Origin: DASZHJ01 sp035263705
GTDB lineage: Bacteria; Pseudomonadota; Alphaproteobacteria; ATCC43930; CGMCC-115725
Length of the DNA stretch: 9,090 nucleotides
NCBI GenBank assembly: GCA_035263705.1
Contig: DATFRA010000006.1
Coordinates: 1 to 9,090, forward strand
Reading direction: 5' to 3'
Position 1 is the first letter of the stretch; each line of letters starts with the position of its first letter. Shown in pieces: positions 1 to 6,288 of the stretch. Under the pieces are notes generated by a model that saw only the letters and a list, made by a program, of their open reading frames with translations, was not told the origin of the DNA and made no database searches. A program made the translations under genes and the position numbers.

Positions 1-1
1 C

Positions 2-385
2 AGCTGTGGCCGCGCCGAGGATTTGGGATTCGTGCTCGACCACCTGCCCGAGCTGGTGGTGAAGGAGGCGCGCGGCTCCGGCGGCTACGGCATGCTGGTG
101 GGACCGCGGGCGAGCGCTGCCGAACTCTCGGCGTTCGCCGAGAAGCTCAAGGCGCGGCCCGCGGACTACATTGCGCAACCGACGCTTGCGCTCTCGACCT
201 GTCCGACCTTCGTGGCGAGCGGCGTGGCGCCCCGGCACGTCGACCTGCGCCCCTTCGTGCTCAGGGGCAAGGAGATTCGAATCGTGCCAGGTGGACTCAC
301 CCGGGTGGCCCTTCGCGAAGGCTCGTTGGTGGTGAACTCGAGCCAGGGCGGCGGCACCAAGGACACCTGGGTACTGGAAAGCTGA
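2..385 (+). CDS. Circularly permuted ATP-grasp protein (COG2308), C-terminal part
   Basis: This is the C-terminal end of a gene that starts before the window; the frame is open from base 2, so the TTG at 23 is not taken as a start. About 127 residues are visible. They match the end of the DUF404/DUF407 circularly permuted ATP-grasp family: ELVVKE with a candidate nucleotide-contacting Lys, a glycine-rich GSGGYGMLVGP loop, YIAQPTLALSTCP, RHVDLRPF, PGGLTRVAL, and the terminal NSSQGGGTKDTWVL signature. ATP-grasp enzymes join a carboxylate to an amine through an acyl phosphate. In this family the substrate is unknown, and a peptide or amide ligation is inferred. The stop lies 3 bases before the alpha-E gene, so the two are almost certainly co-transcribed and translationally coupled. 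Family assignment is firm; the biochemical role is not. Confidence 0.93.
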   Translation, partial: SCGRAEDLGFVLDHLPELVVKEARGSGGYGMLVGPRASAAELSAFAEKLKARPADYIAQPTLALSTCPTFVASGVAPRHVDLRPFVLRGKEIRIVPGGLTRVALREGSLVVNSSQGGGTKDTWVLES

Positions 386-388
386 GCA

Positions 389-1333
389 ATGCTGAGCCGC
401 ACCGCCGACAGCCTCTACTGGCTCGCACGCTACGTCGAGCGCGCGGAGAACACGGCGCGTACGGTGCTGGTGGGCCACTGGATGGCGAGCATGGCGCGCT
501 CGCTCGGCAATCCCGGCAACGAATGGGAGTCGACCCTGATCGCCAGCGGCTGCGCGCCCGGCTATCGCGCGAAATACGCGAAGGTGACGCCGGCGAGCGT
601 CGTCGACTATCTCGTGCGCGATCCCGAGAATCTCTCGAGCCTGATCTCCTGCATCGAGACGGCGCGGCGCAACGCACGGGCGGTGCGCACCGCGCTCACC
701 GCCGACATGTGGAACGCGCTCAACGAGACCTGCCTGCAGATGCGCCAGAAGCTGGCTTCGGGCTTCACTCCGGACCAGGTGAGCGAGATGCTGGAATGGG
801 TGAAGCAGCGCTCGCAGCTCTTCAACGGTTCCTACGCCAACACCATGCTGCGCAATGACGCCTACTACTTCACGCGGCTTGGCACTTACATCGAGCGTGC
901 GGACAACACGGCGCGGATCCTCGACGTGAAATATCACGTGCTGCTACCGCAGGACGCCGGCGTCGGCGGCGCGCTCGACTACTACCAGTGGCAATCGATC
1001 CTGCGGTCGGTATCCGGGCTGCGCAGCTATCACTGGGTCTACCATGAACGCCTCCAGCACTGGCGCGTCGCCGAGCTGCTAATCCTGCGGTCGGAGATGC
1101 CGCGCTCGCTGGTGAGCTGCTACGACGAGATCGCGCGCACCCTCGATCTCCTGGCCGAGGCATATGCAGGCAAGCGCGGCGAGTGCCACCGCCTCGCAGG
1201 CGAGGTGTTCGCGCGGCTGCGCTACGGGCGGATCCAGGACATCTTCCAACAGGGCTTGCACGAGTTCCTGACCGAGTTCATCAATCGGACCATGATCCTC
1301 GGGGACGAGATCGCGTCCCTCTATCTGATCTGA
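389..1333 (+). CDS. Alpha-E domain protein (COG2307, DUF403)
   Basis: The 314-residue product is a full-length member of the all-helical alpha-E family, the usual partner of the COG2308 ATP-grasp protein. The N-terminus MLSRTADSLYWLARYVERAE is diagnostic and fixes the start; a GGAAAG stretch at 376-381 lies 7 bases upstream as a possible ribosome site. An internal duplication is visible: YVERAENTAR at residues 15-24 recurs as YIERADNTAR at 167-176, each preceded by an aromatic-rich helix (SLYWLAR and AYYFTRLG). No signal peptide or membrane segment is seen, so it is probably cytoplasmic. The molecular function is unknown. It has been proposed to act with the ATP-grasp and transglutaminase partners in a peptide-ligase or modification pathway; that is inferred from gene neighbourhoods, not from activity data. 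Confidence 0.95.
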   Translation: MLSRTADSLYWLARYVERAENTARTVLVGHWMASMARSLGNPGNEWESTLIASGCAPGYRAKYAKVTPASVVDYLVRDPENLSSLISCIETARRNARAVRTALTADMWNALNETCLQMRQKLASGFTPDQVSEMLEWVKQRSQLFNGSYANTMLRNDAYYFTRLGTYIERADNTARILDVKYHVLLPQDAGVGGALDYYQWQSILRSVSGLRSYHWVYHERLQHWRVAELLILRSEMPRSLVSCYDEIARTLDLLAEAYAGKRGECHRLAGEVFARLRYGRIQDIFQQGLHEFLTEFINRTMILGDEIASLYLI

Positions 1334-1391
1334 AGGTTTGAATCACCGAGTTCCCTCACGCAGCGCATTGCGCCTAGACACGCCGTCGATT

Positions 1392-1421
1392 CGGCTCTTA
1401 GGGTGCCGGCCCTGTGAGCCG
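1392..1421 (+). other. Hairpin in the alpha-E/transglutaminase spacer
   Basis: CGGCTC (1392-1397) pairs with GAGCCG (1416-1421), and AGGG (1400-1403) pairs with CCCT (1410-1413) around a TGCCGG loop. The two stems are separated by one U-U mismatch and one possible U-G wobble, so the RNA could form one continuous 30-base hairpin. No run of T follows, so it is not a classical intrinsic terminator. It could attenuate transcription, protect or mark an RNA end, or belong to a dispersed intergenic repeat. Confidence 0.5.
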
Positions 1422-1427
1422 CGACTT

Positions 1428-1455
1428 CTTGGCGCCTTGGCGTCCTGGGTGGTTC
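1428..1455 (+). repeat. Short tandem repeat of CTTGGCG-like units
   Basis: CTTGGCG occurs at 1428-1434 and again at 1436-1442, followed by a diverged copy (CCTGGGTGG, 1444-1452) ending in TTC. It sits in the 143-base non-coding spacer directly after the hairpin at 1392-1421. Units of this type with an 8-9 base period are familiar from memory in intergenic regions of many GC-rich bacteria, but copy number in this genome cannot be judged from one window. Confidence 0.45.
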
Positions 1456-1476
1456 CACTTTCCTTGTTGAGAGCCC

Positions 1477-2286
1477 ATGAAACTTCGCGTCCAGCACCAG
1501 ACGGTTTACCGCTACGAAAAGCCGATCCCGTACTCCATCCAGACGCTCCGCGTGAGTCCGCGTCCCTACGAGGGCTGCGCGGTGCTGAGTTGGAGCGTGC
1601 GCGGTGAGGGGCGGCGCGAGCTGCCGTCGCTGATCGACGGGTTCGGCAATCTCACGCACTGCCACACGGTGACGCGGCCGCATGCCGAGATGATTCTATC
1701 GGTTGAGGGCGAGGTCGAGACCTCCGACACCGCGGGCGTCGTCCTCGGCGCCCATGAGCCGTTGCCGCCGCTGTTCTTCCTGAAGGAGACCGCGCTTACC
1801 GCTGCCCATCCGGCGATCGCCGCTCTGGCGGCGAAAGTCGCGGGGGCGCCGGCCGTATTGCCGCGGCTGCACAACCTCATGAGCGTGGTCCGCGACGCCA
1901 TGGACTATCAGATCGGCGTCACCGACGTGCAGACCGTGGCCGCGGACGCGCTGCAGAGAGGCGCGGGCGTCTGCCAGGACCATGCCCACGTCTTCATCGC
2001 GGCCGCCCGAGTCCTGGGGATCCCCGCGCGCTACATCGGCGGCTATCTCTGGACCGGGCACGACGGCCGGGACTACGACGCGAGCCACGCCTGGGCCGAG
2101 GCCTTCGTGCCTGATCTCGGCTGGGTCGGCTTCGATCCGGCCAACCGCATCTGTCCGACGGCGTCCTACATCCGCGCCAGCGTCGGCCTCGACTACTGGT
2201 CAGCGGCGCCTGTGCGCGGCGTGCGCAAGGGCAGGTCGACCGAGACGATGGCGGTCAAGGTGACGGTGGGCGTCGGCGACCAGTAG
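1477..2286 (+). CDS. Transglutaminase-like cysteine protease family protein (COG1305)
   Basis: The 269-residue product has the bacterial transglutaminase N-terminal beta domain (about residues 1-90, beginning MKLRVQHQTVYRYEKPI) followed by a transglutaminase-like core. The catalytic triad is visible: Cys166 in GVCQDHAH, His204 in SHAWAEAF and Asp220 in GFDPANR. Such proteins act as cysteine proteases, amidases or acyl transferases on peptide-like substrates. No signal peptide is seen, so a cytoplasmic location is likely. It is the third member of the ATP-grasp/alpha-E/transglutaminase set. Unlike the first two genes, which are 3 bases apart, it is preceded by 143 non-coding bases, so separate control or partial uncoupling is possible. 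The start is chosen because the family N-terminus begins here; the nearby GAGAG (1469-1473) is a weak ribosome site only 3 bases away. It ends 7 bases before the convergent crotonase gene. Confidence 0.93.
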   Translation: MKLRVQHQTVYRYEKPIPYSIQTLRVSPRPYEGCAVLSWSVRGEGRRELPSLIDGFGNLTHCHTVTRPHAEMILSVEGEVETSDTAGVVLGAHEPLPPLFFLKETALTAAHPAIAALAAKVAGAPAVLPRLHNLMSVVRDAMDYQIGVTDVQTVAADALQRGAGVCQDHAHVFIAAARVLGIPARYIGGYLWTGHDGRDYDASHAWAEAFVPDLGWVGFDPANRICPTASYIRASVGLDYWSAAPVRGVRKGRSTETMAVKVTVGVGDQ

Positions 2287-2293
2287 GCTTGTT

Positions 2294-3100
2294 TCAGCGC
2301 CCGCGGAACACCGGCGCGCGCTTCTCCTTCCACGCCGCCAGCCCCTCGATGAGGTCCTCGGAGCGCATGCAGCGAAGCACGTCCGCGTCCACCTCGGCGG
2401 GGCTGGCTTTGCCCCGCGCGATGGCGTTGAGAGCCCGCTTCATGCCCTGGACCGCGAGCGGCGCGCGCGAGGCCAGCAGAGCGGCCAAGGCGTCGATGCG
2501 CGCGGCGAGCTCGCCAGCCGGCACCACCTCGTCGAGGTAGCCGATCTCCAGCAGCTGGTCGGCTGGCATGGGCACGCCCGTCAGGAACAGGCGCTTGGCG
2601 GCGCCTAGGCCGAGCCGGGTGACGTAGCGGCGCATCCCGCTGAGGTAATAGTGCACGCCGAGGCGGCTCGCCGGCATGCCAAGCTCCATACCGCCGACGC
2701 CGATCCGAAAATCGCAGGCGAGCGCCAAGTCGGTGGCGCCACCATAAACGCTGCCGTTGAGCGCACAGATCGTGGGGATGCGGAGGTCCTCCAGCTGGTC
2801 GACCATTCGCTCGAAGACATCCGGGCCGGGGTCGACCGTGGCCATCTCTGCGGCTTCCGTCTTGAGCGCGCCGAGGTCATAGCCCGCGCAGAACGTCGAT
2901 CCGGTTCCTGTCAAGACGAGGACTCGCAGGTCTTGGTTCCGCTCGACCAAGGCCAGCAGCTCCAGAAACACCTCGACGTCGCCACGCTCGATCCGATTGC
3001 GATGGCGCGGCCGATTGAGCCGGATGGTGGCGCGGTCCCGGGCCACCTCGAGGATAGGCGGGCTCGACGCGGCGTTGTCGGGTGTGGGCTCAGCGGTCAC
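2294..3100 (-). CDS. Crotonase-superfamily protein (enoyl-CoA hydratase/isomerase-like), atypical active site
   Basis: The 268-residue product has the normal crotonase length and fold signatures: LRVLVLTGTGSTFCAGYDL (about 58-76, first oxyanion-hole segment), ICALNGSVYGGATDLALACDFRIG (111-134, second segment) and LTGVPMPADQLLEIGYLDEVV (173-193). These enzymes act on acyl-CoA thioesters in the cytoplasm. Aligned by eye to rat mitochondrial hydratase, the two catalytic glutamates are Asp124 and Ala144, so classical hydration is doubtful; an isomerase, hydrolase, decarboxylase or other reaction is possible. The start is a GTG chosen because GGAG lies 7 bases before it. The frame stays open far upstream (to about 3916), but that part is low-complexity Ser/Gly/Thr-rich shadow sequence opposite the SEL1 gene. 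No beta-oxidation partner genes are nearby, so the pathway is unknown. Confidence 0.88.
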   Translation of the reverse strand: MTAEPTPDNAASSPPILEVARDRATIRLNRPRHRNRIERGDVEVFLELLALVERNQDLRVLVLTGTGSTFCAGYDLGALKTEAAEMATVDPGPDVFERMVDQLEDLRIPTICALNGSVYGGATDLALACDFRIGVGGMELGMPASRLGVHYYLSGMRRYVTRLGLGAAKRLFLTGVPMPADQLLEIGYLDEVVPAGELAARIDALAALLASRAPLAVQGMKRALNAIARGKASPAEVDADVLRCMRSEDLIEGLAAWKEKRAPVFRGR

Positions 3101-3107
3101 AAGATGG

Positions 3108-3111
3108 CTCC
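3108..3111 (-). promoter_or_regulatory. Ribosome binding site deciding the crotonase GTG start
   Basis: On the minus strand GGAG is followed after 7 bases by GTG (3100-3098), in the frame of the crotonase. An ATG at 3113-3111 overlaps it but is in a different frame. This supports the GTG as the true start. Confidence 0.6.
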
Positions 3112-3137
3112 ATGACAAACAGGCGGGGATCGCAGCG

Positions 3138-3186
3138 CGACTCGGGCCGATTCGCATCGATTCCAACCGCTGGCCTACCCGAGTCG
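3138..3186. repeat. Perfect 9-bp inverted repeat in the divergent spacer
   Basis: CGACTCGGG (3138-3146) and its exact complement CCCGAGTCG (3178-3186) are separated by 31 bases, so the arm centres are 40 bp apart, close to four DNA turns. It lies 38-86 bases upstream of the crotonase start, within the roughly 217-base divergent region 3101-3317, where the crotonase promoter should be. It could be a split operator, or a stem-loop if transcribed. Between the arms, CGATTC occurs twice 9 bases apart (3149-3154 and 3158-3163). No convincing sigma-70 promoter was recognised in this spacer on either strand. Confidence 0.4.
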
Positions 3187-3317
3187 ACGGCGGATATCCA
3201 CGGAGTCGCGGGCTTCCGATGACGGCCGGCGGGAAGCGGAGTAAAGGGGATTCCGATGGAGGGCAGACGCACCTTAGGGTTGGCGCCGATGACCCGGGCA
3301 TCGACGATCGCGGGACG

Positions 3318-4178
3318 ATGCAGGACGCAGCTCCGATCGAGACCAGCGACAGCGACGCAGCGGAGGGCGGTCCGCCGATTCGCGGCATGATTCCGCTCAC
3401 GCAATCCAAGATGCACGCGGTCCCGGCACCCACGCCGGAGCAGCCGGCGCTGCCGCGACGTTCGGCGCTGGTCATCGAGATCCTGGCGTTCGTCTTGATA
3501 GCGTTCCTGGTGGTCTCGGCGCTGCTGTTCAATCTGACGGCGCCGCGGACACTGGTGTCGCCGCCACCCGCCGTCTCCGTGCCGCTGCCGCCCAAGGTCG
3601 AGGAGCCTGCCGCGGCCCCGCCCGGGCCTGTCACCGTGGTGCAGGAACTCCATCCCCCTGCGGAGACCGAGCCCGCCGCCGCGACAACCTTGCCGGACGT
3701 GCAACCGCAGGCGGGCCCGGGAACAACTCCGCCCGTCGACACGACGGTGGTCCGGAAAGCGGAGCCTCCGATCGAAACCGCGGCACTGCCGCCGGCGGCC
3801 ACGCCGGTTCCCCAGGACGCCGTGACCGATGTCGCGAGCGCGCCTGCCCCGCTGCCCGCGCCAGCCGAGGAGACAGCGTCCCTGCCGCTTCCGGCAGAGG
3901 AGACGGAGGCGCTCATCCGGCGGGCCGACCAGCTCTTGGCGATCGGTGATATCGTGGCGGCGCGCCTCGCCTATGAGCGCGCCGCGACCGGCGGCGACCG
4001 GACGGCGGCCATGGGCATCGGCAAGACCTACGACCCGATCTATCTCGCGCAGAGTGGCGTTCGCGGCCTCCGGGGCGATCCCGAGCGGGCGGCGCTCTGG
4101 TATGCGAAGGCTGCGGCGGCCGGCGACCGTACGGCGCAGCAGCGCTTGCGACAGCTCCGCGCCCAGTATCCGCAGTAA
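3318..4178 (+). CDS. Single-pass membrane protein with proline-rich region and C-terminal SEL1/TPR-like repeats
   Basis: With the ATG at 3318 the product is 286 residues. A transmembrane helix is clear at about residues 50-71, preceded by Arg47-Arg48, which suggests a cytoplasmic N-terminus and an external C-terminus. Residues about 75-190 are rich in Pro, Ala, Val and Glu and look like a disordered stalk. From about 195 to the end come SEL1/TPR-like helices: ADQLLAIGDIVAARLAYERA, a middle repeat with RGDPERAALWYAKAAAAGD, and a final AQQRLRQL helix. SEL1 repeats mediate protein-protein contacts, so a periplasmic scaffold or envelope role is inferred; the partner is unknown. The start is uncertain: in-frame ATGs also occur at 3219, 3387 and 3411, and none has a well-placed ribosome site. 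It ends 6 bases from the convergent GTPase gene. Confidence 0.72.
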   Translation: MQDAAPIETSDSDAAEGGPPIRGMIPLTQSKMHAVPAPTPEQPALPRRSALVIEILAFVLIAFLVVSALLFNLTAPRTLVSPPPAVSVPLPPKVEEPAAAPPGPVTVVQELHPPAETEPAAATTLPDVQPQAGPGTTPPVDTTVVRKAEPPIETAALPPAATPVPQDAVTDVASAPAPLPAPAEETASLPLPAEETEALIRRADQLLAIGDIVAARLAYERAATGGDRTAAMGIGKTYDPIYLAQSGVRGLRGDPERAALWYAKAAAAGDRTAQQRLRQLRAQYPQ

Positions 4179-4207
4179 CATGCGCTAGCCCGCGACCGAC
4201 GCGCGGA
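4156..4207. repeat. Inverted repeat centred on the convergent stop codons
   Basis: TCCGCGC (4156-4162) and GCGCGGA (4201-4207) are exact complements, arranged symmetrically around the 6-base gap between the SEL1 gene and the GTPase gene. The 38-base loop is long and no T-tract follows, so a role as a bidirectional terminator is only a possibility; chance occurrence in GC-rich DNA is not excluded. Confidence 0.2.
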
Positions 4208-5189
4208 AGGATTGCTCCAGCGCAACAAACGTAATGTCGCGGGTGATGAACACGATCCGCGAGCGGCGATCCGCGTCCGGCCAGTCCTGAAGCTGGCGCG
4301 GCAAATGCAGGACATGCTGCACCCCGTGGATCACCACCGGCCGTGAGCGGCCTTCGACCGAGATGATGCCCTTCACTCGCAGAAGGTCCGAGCCGCGCAG
4401 CGAGGCGAGGGCCTCGAGCCAATGCGCAAATCGCGGCCAGTGCAGTGGGTGGTCGTGGATCAGGCAATGTGAGGAAATTCCGTGGCGATGATCGTCGTGC
4501 GCTGGATGGTCGCGCTCCTGATCATGGGGCTCGACCACAGGCATCCGAACCGAGCGCTCATCCTCGGCCGTCGGGAATAGCGCGTCCGGTTCGATCGCGC
4601 CATGGACCACCGTGAAGATCGGAGCGGTCGCGTTGAGCGCGCGCAGTTGTGCCGTGACCGCCGCGATATCGGTCGGCGAAGCGAGGTCGCTCTTGGTCAG
4701 CACCAGGCGATCCGCCACCGCCGCCTGCTTCGCGGACTCGTAGTGCCTTGCAAGCTGGCCGAGCGCGTTCACGGCATCGACGGTGGTCACAACATGACCC
4801 ATCCGGTAATGCCGGGTCACGCCGGGATCAGCCATCAGCGCGTGCAGGATGGGGGTGGGATCGGCGAGGCCCGTGGTCTCGATCAGCACGCGGCGGAACG
4901 CAGGCACCTCGCCCCGCTGGCGCCGATCGAACAGGCTGCCAAGCGTATCCACGAGATCGCCGCGGAGCGTACAACAGAGGCAGCCGCTCTTGAGCAAGAC
5001 CGCGTCGTCGAGCGCAGTGTCGATCAAGAGATGATCGAGGCCAACCTCGCCGAACTCGTTCACGATTACGGCGGTGTCGCCCATGCCGGGATGCCGGAGC
5101 AGGCGATTCAGCAAGGTGGTCTTGCCGCTGCCAAGGAATCCGGTGATCAGCGAGCCGCCGATCGGTTCGTTCGGGAGTGGGGTGCTCAC
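4185..5189 (-). CDS. COG0523/CobW-family GTPase, probable metallochaperone
   Basis: The 334-residue product shows every hallmark of the G3E GTPase COG0523 group. Near the N-terminus are ITGFLGSGKTTLLNRLL (Walker A, about 15-31), NEFGEVGLD (44-52), the metal-binding GCLCC motif (69-73), ETTGLADP (104-111) and TKSD (165-168, base recognition). A linker at about 222-251 is rich in His and Asp (HPAHDDHRHG and HCLIHDHPLHW) and leads into a CobW C-terminal domain ending near RDITFVALEQSF. Such proteins use GTP hydrolysis to deliver zinc, cobalt or another metal to client proteins in the cytoplasm. The GTG at 5189 is chosen because GAGG (5202-5199) lies 9 bases upstream and the remaining leader is short. 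An upstream ATG at 5249 would overlap the divergent gene's start and add a non-homologous leader. No cobalamin genes and no AT-rich Zur-like palindrome are visible, so the metal is unassigned. Confidence 0.92.
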   Translation of the reverse strand: MSTPLPNEPIGGSLITGFLGSGKTTLLNRLLRHPGMGDTAVIVNEFGEVGLDHLLIDTALDDAVLLKSGCLCCTLRGDLVDTLGSLFDRRQRGEVPAFRRVLIETTGLADPTPILHALMADPGVTRHYRMGHVVTTVDAVNALGQLARHYESAKQAAVADRLVLTKSDLASPTDIAAVTAQLRALNATAPIFTVVHGAIEPDALFPTAEDERSVRMPVVEPHDQERDHPAHDDHRHGISSHCLIHDHPLHWPRFAHWLEALASLRGSDLLRVKGIISVEGRSRPVVIHGVQHVLHLPRQLQDWPDADRRSRIVFITRDITFVALEQSFRASVAG

Positions 5190-5210
5190 GGGCACGATCC
5201 TCGCACAGGG

Positions 5211-5240
5211 TTGATCCGCTGCAAACCCGGCCCCTAAGAT
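5211..5240 (+). promoter_or_regulatory. Possible sigma-70 promoter for the substrate-binding protein gene
   Basis: TTGATC (5211-5216) and TAAGAT (5235-5240) each match 4 of 6 consensus bases and are 18 bases apart. They lie in the 58-base gap between the divergent GTPase and the binding protein. Transcription would start about 7 bases after the -10 box, at or one base before the ATG at 5248, giving a leaderless mRNA. That fits the absence of a ribosome site there. This is prediction by eye. Confidence 0.35.
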
Positions 5241-5247
5241 CGCCTCC

Positions 5248-6267
5248 ATGAAACGGATGCTATCGGCGCTGGCCCTGGACGCACTTCTGGTGCTCGCGCC
5301 GATCCTGGCGGCGTCGGCCGATCCGGTGCCGATCCGCGTGGGTTGGGCGCAGGCGCCGGGCCATCTGGCGCCGCTGATCCGCGAGCTCCAGCGCCGGCAT
5401 CCCGAGGTGTTCCACCGTTTCGGCGAGAGTTATGTCGCGGAGCCGATCCGCTTCCAGGGCAGCACGCCGCAGATCGTCGCGGTGGCTGTCGGCGAGCTGG
5501 AGGTTGCGGCATTCAGCTCGACGGCGCTGGCGCTCGCGGTCACCAACGCGCATCTCGACATGCGCGTCGTCGCGGACGTGATCCAGGACGGCGTCGCCGG
5601 CCATTTCAGCCAGCCCTATATGGTGCGGATGGACGGTCCCATCCACGCGATCGAGGACGTGAAGGGGCATCGGATCGCGACCAACGCTATCGGCTCCGCG
5701 AGCGACGCGGCGATGCGCATCGTGCTGCACCGGCATGGCGTGCTGGATGCCGATATCACAAGCGTGGAGACGAATTTTGCCAACATGCCCGCGATGATCG
5801 AGGACGGGAAGGTCGACCTGATCGCGCTCTTGCCGCAATTCGCGCCGCGGATCGAGCAGAGCGGCCGCTACCGCGCGCTCTTTCACATCAACGACGCTTT
5901 TGGCAATATGCAGACCGTGCACTGGGCGATGCGCGCAGATTTCATCGTGGCCCACCGCGCGGCCGTGGTGGATTTCTTCGAGGATCACATCCGTGCGCTC
6001 CGCTGGCTCCTCGATCCCGCGAACCGCGCCGACGCGTTGGCGATCGCTGCCGACGTGACGAAGCTGCCGCCCGAGAACCTCGCCTATTGCTTCACGCAGG
6101 GGGACTGGTATCGCTCGCCCGACGCACGCCCGGAGGTCAAGGCGATCCAGGTCGAGATCGATGAGTCCGCCAAGCTCGGCATCCTTCCGAGTGCCATCGA
6201 GCTCGAGCCCATTTACGTCGACTTGAGCCTCATCGGGGAGGCCAAGCGACGCATCGACGGCAACTGA
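5248..6267 (+). CDS. ABC transporter substrate-binding protein, NMT1/SsuA-like
   Basis: The 339-residue product begins with a good Sec signal peptide: MKR, a hydrophobic core, and predicted cleavage after Ala-Ser-Ala at residue 24. The mature protein begins DPVPIRVGW, typical of periplasmic binding proteins of the NMT1/SsuA/TauA class. Further family features are the FQGSTPQIVAVAVGELEVAAFSS segment (69-91), HAIEDVKGHRIATNAIGSASD (133-153) and GKVDLIALLPQFAP (187-200). It should capture a small ligand in the periplasm for an importer; ligands in this family include nitrate, sulfonates, taurine, pyrimidines and aromatic acids, and none can be chosen here. No permease or ATPase gene is within the window. 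The LVIVD gene follows after 21 bases in the same operon. The start has no Shine-Dalgarno sequence; it is supported by the signal peptide. Confidence 0.88.
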   Translation: MKRMLSALALDALLVLAPILAASADPVPIRVGWAQAPGHLAPLIRELQRRHPEVFHRFGESYVAEPIRFQGSTPQIVAVAVGELEVAAFSSTALALAVTNAHLDMRVVADVIQDGVAGHFSQPYMVRMDGPIHAIEDVKGHRIATNAIGSASDAAMRIVLHRHGVLDADITSVETNFANMPAMIEDGKVDLIALLPQFAPRIEQSGRYRALFHINDAFGNMQTVHWAMRADFIVAHRAAVVDFFEDHIRALRWLLDPANRADALAIAADVTKLPPENLAYCFTQGDWYRSPDARPEVKAIQVEIDESAKLGILPSAIELEPIYVDLSLIGEAKRRIDGN

Positions 6268-6276
6268 TTTTCCACC

Positions 6277-6280
6277 GGAG
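6277..6280 (+). promoter_or_regulatory. Ribosome binding site of the beta-propeller gene
   Basis: GGAG lies 8 bases before the ATG at 6289. An in-frame TGA, the stop of the upstream gene at 6265-6267, excludes any longer N-terminus. The protein therefore truly starts without a signal peptide. Confidence 0.65.
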
Positions 6281-6288
6281 TATGGCGA

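Noticed and set aside
1338..1607. Small plus-strand frame in the spacer before the transglutaminase
   Set aside because: It runs through the hairpin and repeat into the transglutaminase in another frame, with no ribosome site and no recognisable motif.
3101..3916. N-terminal extension of the crotonase frame giving a 540-residue protein
   Set aside because: The added part is Ser/Gly/Thr/Ala-rich, lies opposite the SEL1 gene and has no domain signature. A GTG with a well-spaced GGAG fits normal crotonase length.
3090..4181. Minus-strand open frame of 363 codons opposite the SEL1 gene
   Set aside because: Arg/Gly-rich shadow translation without motifs; the plus strand has a clear membrane helix and repeats.
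5190..5247. Zur-type operator or metal riboswitch before the GTPase
   Set aside because: The 58-base gap has no AT-rich palindrome and is too short for a known metal riboswitch.
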